Of a stretch of 64,000 bases of DNA, positions 61,797 through 64,000 are shown in pieces (position 1 is the stretch's first letter; each line of letters starts with the position of its first letter). Origin of the DNA: an uncultured Eubacteriales bacterium (GTDB taxonomy: Bacteria > Bacillota > Clostridia > Oscillospirales > Acutalibacteraceae); NCBI GenBank assembly GCA_934463035.1, contig CAKSIG010000001.1, positions 62,001-126,000 of the forward strand. The letters run 5' to 3'. The notes under the pieces were generated by a model. That model was not told the DNA's origin. It worked only from the letters and a program-made list of their open reading frames with translations, and made no database searches. A program made the position numbers and the translations under genes.

Positions 61797-63362
61797 CTAA
61801 TTTGCGTCTTCAACCGTATCGTCAAGTACGTCTGCGCGTGTGCGTTTTAAAAGCAGATGCCACTTAACGATAACCAAAACGGTAAACGTGATAAGTACGA
61901 CTATAATCACAGCCAATACTATAAAAAGTATCTTTTCTGCAAGACTTACCTTGGCGCCTTTATTTTCAACGACCGTTGACACGCCGCCCGACTCTGTATT
62001 TTCGGTGTTCTCAGCACCGTCCGTATCCGTATCGGTCTGATTGTCCGCTCCGCTTTCGGTCTGAGCGTTGCCCGCCTGAGCCTGTGAAACATCAGAGCCG
62101 CTTGCCGTTCCCGCGCCGCTTTCCGCAAGCGGAACATACGAATCAGGAGAGGTTATCGGGTGAACGTCTTTAAGCTGAGGATACGCTCCGTCGCTTACTT
62201 TCCAAGCGGATATACTGCTGAACGCCGCGTTTATTTCAGCCATAGAGCCAGCCGCAAAGCCTATTTCCAAGCCGCCCGGGGCGTCGCTTATCCAGTTGTT
62301 CTTTGTAAGCGTTTTATTAGTCTGAGCCTTTGTTCTTCCCTCAATAACTGCGATTGTGTAGCAGTTTTCACACGCTTCGGTGTTTTTCTTAATACCTGAG
62401 CCGTAAACGTCAGTGGCGTAGAAACAGCCCGAGGAGCTGGTCATTACTTTTCCGCCCGCCCAACAGTTTTTAATATACGAATCCCCCGTCATCGGTCCGC
62501 AAAACGCGCCCGCGCTGGTATAACCGCCTGTGAAGCTGCCCTGATAAAAACAATTTTCAATGTTGACCTTGCCGTTATATTTGCCCCAATACGTTTCGTT
62601 GCCGCCGCAAAAACCGCCTGAATTCCAAACACCTGTCGTTGTGACGTTTGCATAGGAATAGCTGTTTTTTATGCTTGCGGTTTTTCCCTTTTCCGCGGAA
62701 AGCGTTCCGACAAGACCGCCGACGTTGTTCGAGGCGCTCGTTACCGTTCCCGAAGAACCGCAGCCTGTTATTTTTGTGTTGAGCGCCGTTCCGACGAGTA
62801 TTTCCGTTGACTGTTCAAGCGACTGTCCTGCGTTTGTCGACCAGTCGCTGTTCATTTGGGAATTGCCTTCAACGGTGCTTTTAACGGTTGCGTTAAGTAT
62901 TACGATGTTTTTGAGTGTGGCTCCCTTTGTCTGACCGAAAAATCCTGCCTCCCAGCCCATAGAACCGTCGCTTTTAAAGCCGCTGTACTTTTCCGCCAGA
63001 GTGGCGCCCGTCGGTCTATGGTCTATGTTGAGATTTTTAATTATGTATTTGGGAGTGCCGTCAGACGCGGTATCACAGGTGAAAGTGCCCGTAAACGGAG
63101 CGCTGAATTTTCCTATCGGGACAAAATTCGCAACCGACGACATATCAATATTGTTTGCCAATTTGTAATTCGCGGAAAGATTGTTTCTTATTTCATCTAC
63201 CTGCTGTGCATTGGTTACAAGATACGGACTTTTAACAGTACCCTTGCCCTTTCCGCTGAACCCTGCCGCCTTTACTGAAAACTGCGAAATTCCGAGGATA
63301 CAAACGCTCATACACGTAATCATCAAAATGCTCGTTGCCTTGAATAGCGATTTCATTTTCAT
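61797..63362 (-). CDS. GLUG-repeat surface protein with C-terminal membrane anchor, first gene of cluster II
   Basis: 521 residues from the ATG at 63362 (AAGGGG upstream; the TTG at 63392 is rejected). A signal peptide is followed by GKGTVKSPYLVTNAQQVDEI and KLANNIDMSS, matching the cluster I protein, then GLUG-type repeats such as NVGGLVGTL, NSGGFCGGN and SAGAFCGPM. A Ser/Gly/Asn-rich stretch replaces the helical stalk of the cluster I protein, and a transmembrane helix (ILFIVLAVIIVVLITFTVLV) with a basic stop and acidic tail ends it. Confidence 0.85.
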   Translation of the reverse strand: MKMKSLFKATSILMITCMSVCILGISQFSVKAAGFSGKGKGTVKSPYLVTNAQQVDEIRNNLSANYKLANNIDMSSVANFVPIGKFSAPFTGTFTCDTASDGTPKYIIKNLNIDHRPTGATLAEKYSGFKSDGSMGWEAGFFGQTKGATLKNIVILNATVKSTVEGNSQMNSDWSTNAGQSLEQSTEILVGTALNTKITGCGSSGTVTSASNNVGGLVGTLSAEKGKTASIKNSYSYANVTTTGVWNSGGFCGGNETYWGKYNGKVNIENCFYQGSFTGGYTSAGAFCGPMTGDSYIKNCWAGGKVMTSSSGCFYATDVYGSGIKKNTEACENCYTIAVIEGRTKAQTNKTLTKNNWISDAPGGLEIGFAAGSMAEINAAFSSISAWKVSDGAYPQLKDVHPITSPDSYVPLAESGAGTASGSDVSQAQAGNAQTESGADNQTDTDTDGAENTENTESGGVSTVVENKGAKVSLAEKILFIVLAVIIVVLITFTVLVIVKWHLLLKRTRADVLDDTVEDAN

Positions 63363-63511
63363 TTTTCTAATTGCCCCTTTCAAAAATTGCAAAAAAATTC
63401 CATTTTCAAACTATGACATTTAGAGGGATAATTTGTTATTTTGCACCTTAAATCGAGCCAAAACGGAACAAAATTTCACCAATTTGTCACCTACCACACA
63501 TATAATACAGC

Positions 63512-63541
63512 ATTATATTTAAAAACACAATTGCAAAACAA
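63512..63541 (-). promoter_or_regulatory. Cluster II operon promoter
   Basis: On the minus strand TTGTTT (63541-63536) and TATAAT (63517-63512) are spaced by 18 bp, giving a leader of about 140 nt before the GLUG gene. The -35 box is only 10 bp from that of the divergent regulator gene, so both promoters can be controlled from one operator. Confidence 0.55.
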
Positions 63542-63551
63542 GAACTAAAAC

Positions 63552-63580
63552 TTGCAAAAAGCGATATATTATGATATTAT
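63552..63580 (+). promoter_or_regulatory. Promoter of the cluster II AraC-type regulator
   Basis: TTGCAA at 63552-63557 and TATTAT at 63575-63580 with a 17-bp spacer; GGAGG at 63601-63605 precedes the TTG start. Confidence 0.6.
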
Positions 63581-63613
63581 ACGATTACAGACCTTTTTTA
63601 GGAGGAATTTGTT

Positions 63614-64000
63614 TTGCAGCAATATCTCGATCTTACCGCAGTTCCGACCTATATGTTTGCGGGGTTTAGAAAGTTTTCGCCCTATGAGCGCCATATAAAC
63701 CGAGTCTCGTCCGAAAACGTACTGTTGCTGATACTGAGCGGCACGTTGACGTTTAAAGAGGACGGAAAAGAAGTTACGTTGAATAAGGGCGAGTATTATA
63801 TCCAAAAATCAGGCAGTTTACAGGAGGGGCACAAGGCAAGCCTTGAACCATACTACTTTTTCATTCATTTTACAGGGACGGTAAACGAAAATCCTGACGG
63901 CATACCGATACGCGGCACTTTTTCAATAGGTGAATTTATGCCGCTGATAAACGGTTTAAATCAATCAATTGTTGACGCAAAGGAGAATAATTTCAAAAAG
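63614..64000 (+). CDS. AraC-type regulator, N-terminal sensor part (cut by window edge)
   Basis: From a TTG at 63614, nine bases after GGAGGA, the frame is open to the edge (129 codons). The visible part is a cupin-type sensor: VLLLILSGTLTFKEDGKEVT, a LNKGEYYIQKSG turn, then YYFFIHFTGT. This is the usual N-terminal half of an AraC regulator; the DNA-binding domain would lie beyond the window, so the family call is inferred. Its divergent position makes it the likely regulator of cluster II. Confidence 0.75.
   Translation, partial: MQQYLDLTAVPTYMFAGFRKFSPYERHINRVSSENVLLLILSGTLTFKEDGKEVTLNKGEYYIQKSGSLQEGHKASLEPYYFFIHFTGTVNENPDGIPIRGTFSIGEFMPLINGLNQSIVDAKENNFKK

Noticed and set aside
63363..63511. 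Riboswitch in the ~140-nt leader of cluster II
   Set aside because: The leader is AT-rich and I could not build a stable, known-type structure or a terminator/antiterminator pair.
1..64000. CRISPR arrays, insertion sequences, transposases or phage genes
   Set aside because: No regularly spaced direct repeats, no transposase or integrase motifs and no structural phage proteins were seen.

Overview
The window reads as a chromosomal segment of an anaerobic Gram-positive bacterium of the Clostridia, most likely an Oscillospirales/Ruminococcus-type gut or rumen organism. The signs are AGGAGG-type ribosome binding sites, a PdaB-like deacetylase of the kind found in spore-formers, LplB/YtcP-type sugar importers, YesM/YesN-type two-component regulation, a perfect CcpA cre box, and dockerin and cohesin-like modules. 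Nearly all of it is devoted to capturing and breaking down complex glycans. Assignment to a species is not possible from the sequence alone.

Layout. (1) 1-8438, minus strand: a cell-surface group with a GH38 alpha-mannosidase, a trigger-factor-like lipoprotein, a membrane-anchored low-complexity protein, a beta-helix lipoprotein and a membrane-anchored tandem-repeat protein that runs off the left edge. (2) 8439-15324: small independent units: an orphan short transcript with a 22-bp perfect inverted repeat, a polysaccharide deacetylase, a GH13 enzyme divergent from an AraC regulator with a cre box between them, a GH39-like enzyme and an AAA/DUF4143 ATPase. (3) 15441-33949, minus strand: cluster I, a long operon facing a divergent YesN/YesM-type two-component system (34117-37123). 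(4) 37124-37334: hairpins and a tRNA 3'-end remnant. (5) 37335-63362, minus strand: cluster II, a 26-kb operon facing a divergent AraC-type regulator cut by the right edge.

The main result is that clusters I and II begin with the same seven genes in the same order, although the proteins are well diverged: GLUG-repeat membrane protein, permease, permease, sugar-binding lipoprotein, membrane-anchored cohesin-like protein, twin LamG-like protein with a membrane anchor or signal peptide, and a giant secreted beta-helix protein ending in or carrying a dockerin. I infer a co-expressed surface machine: the cohesin-like protein, held in the membrane by a C-terminal helix, would tether the dockerin beta-helix glycan binder next to a dedicated ABC importer. 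Cytoplasmic enzymes encoded downstream (GH94 phosphorylase in I; GH125, GH127, SGNH esterase, DUF4965 protein, GH3 and an FAD oxidoreductase in II) would then process the imported oligosaccharides. Neither cluster encodes the transport ATPase, so a shared one must lie elsewhere.

Directly after a large secreted protein in each cluster is a previously easily missed gene for a 44-45-residue peptide beginning MKKYxxPxL; a third, more distant relative of 40 residues sits between the GH127 and esterase genes. These micropeptides, together with acidic DDTGxDPF and C-terminal WTEY motifs shared with neighbouring surface proteins, look like an undescribed accessory part of the system. GH38 and GH125 suggest alpha-mannosidic glycans as one substrate class, but the true substrates are not shown by the sequence.
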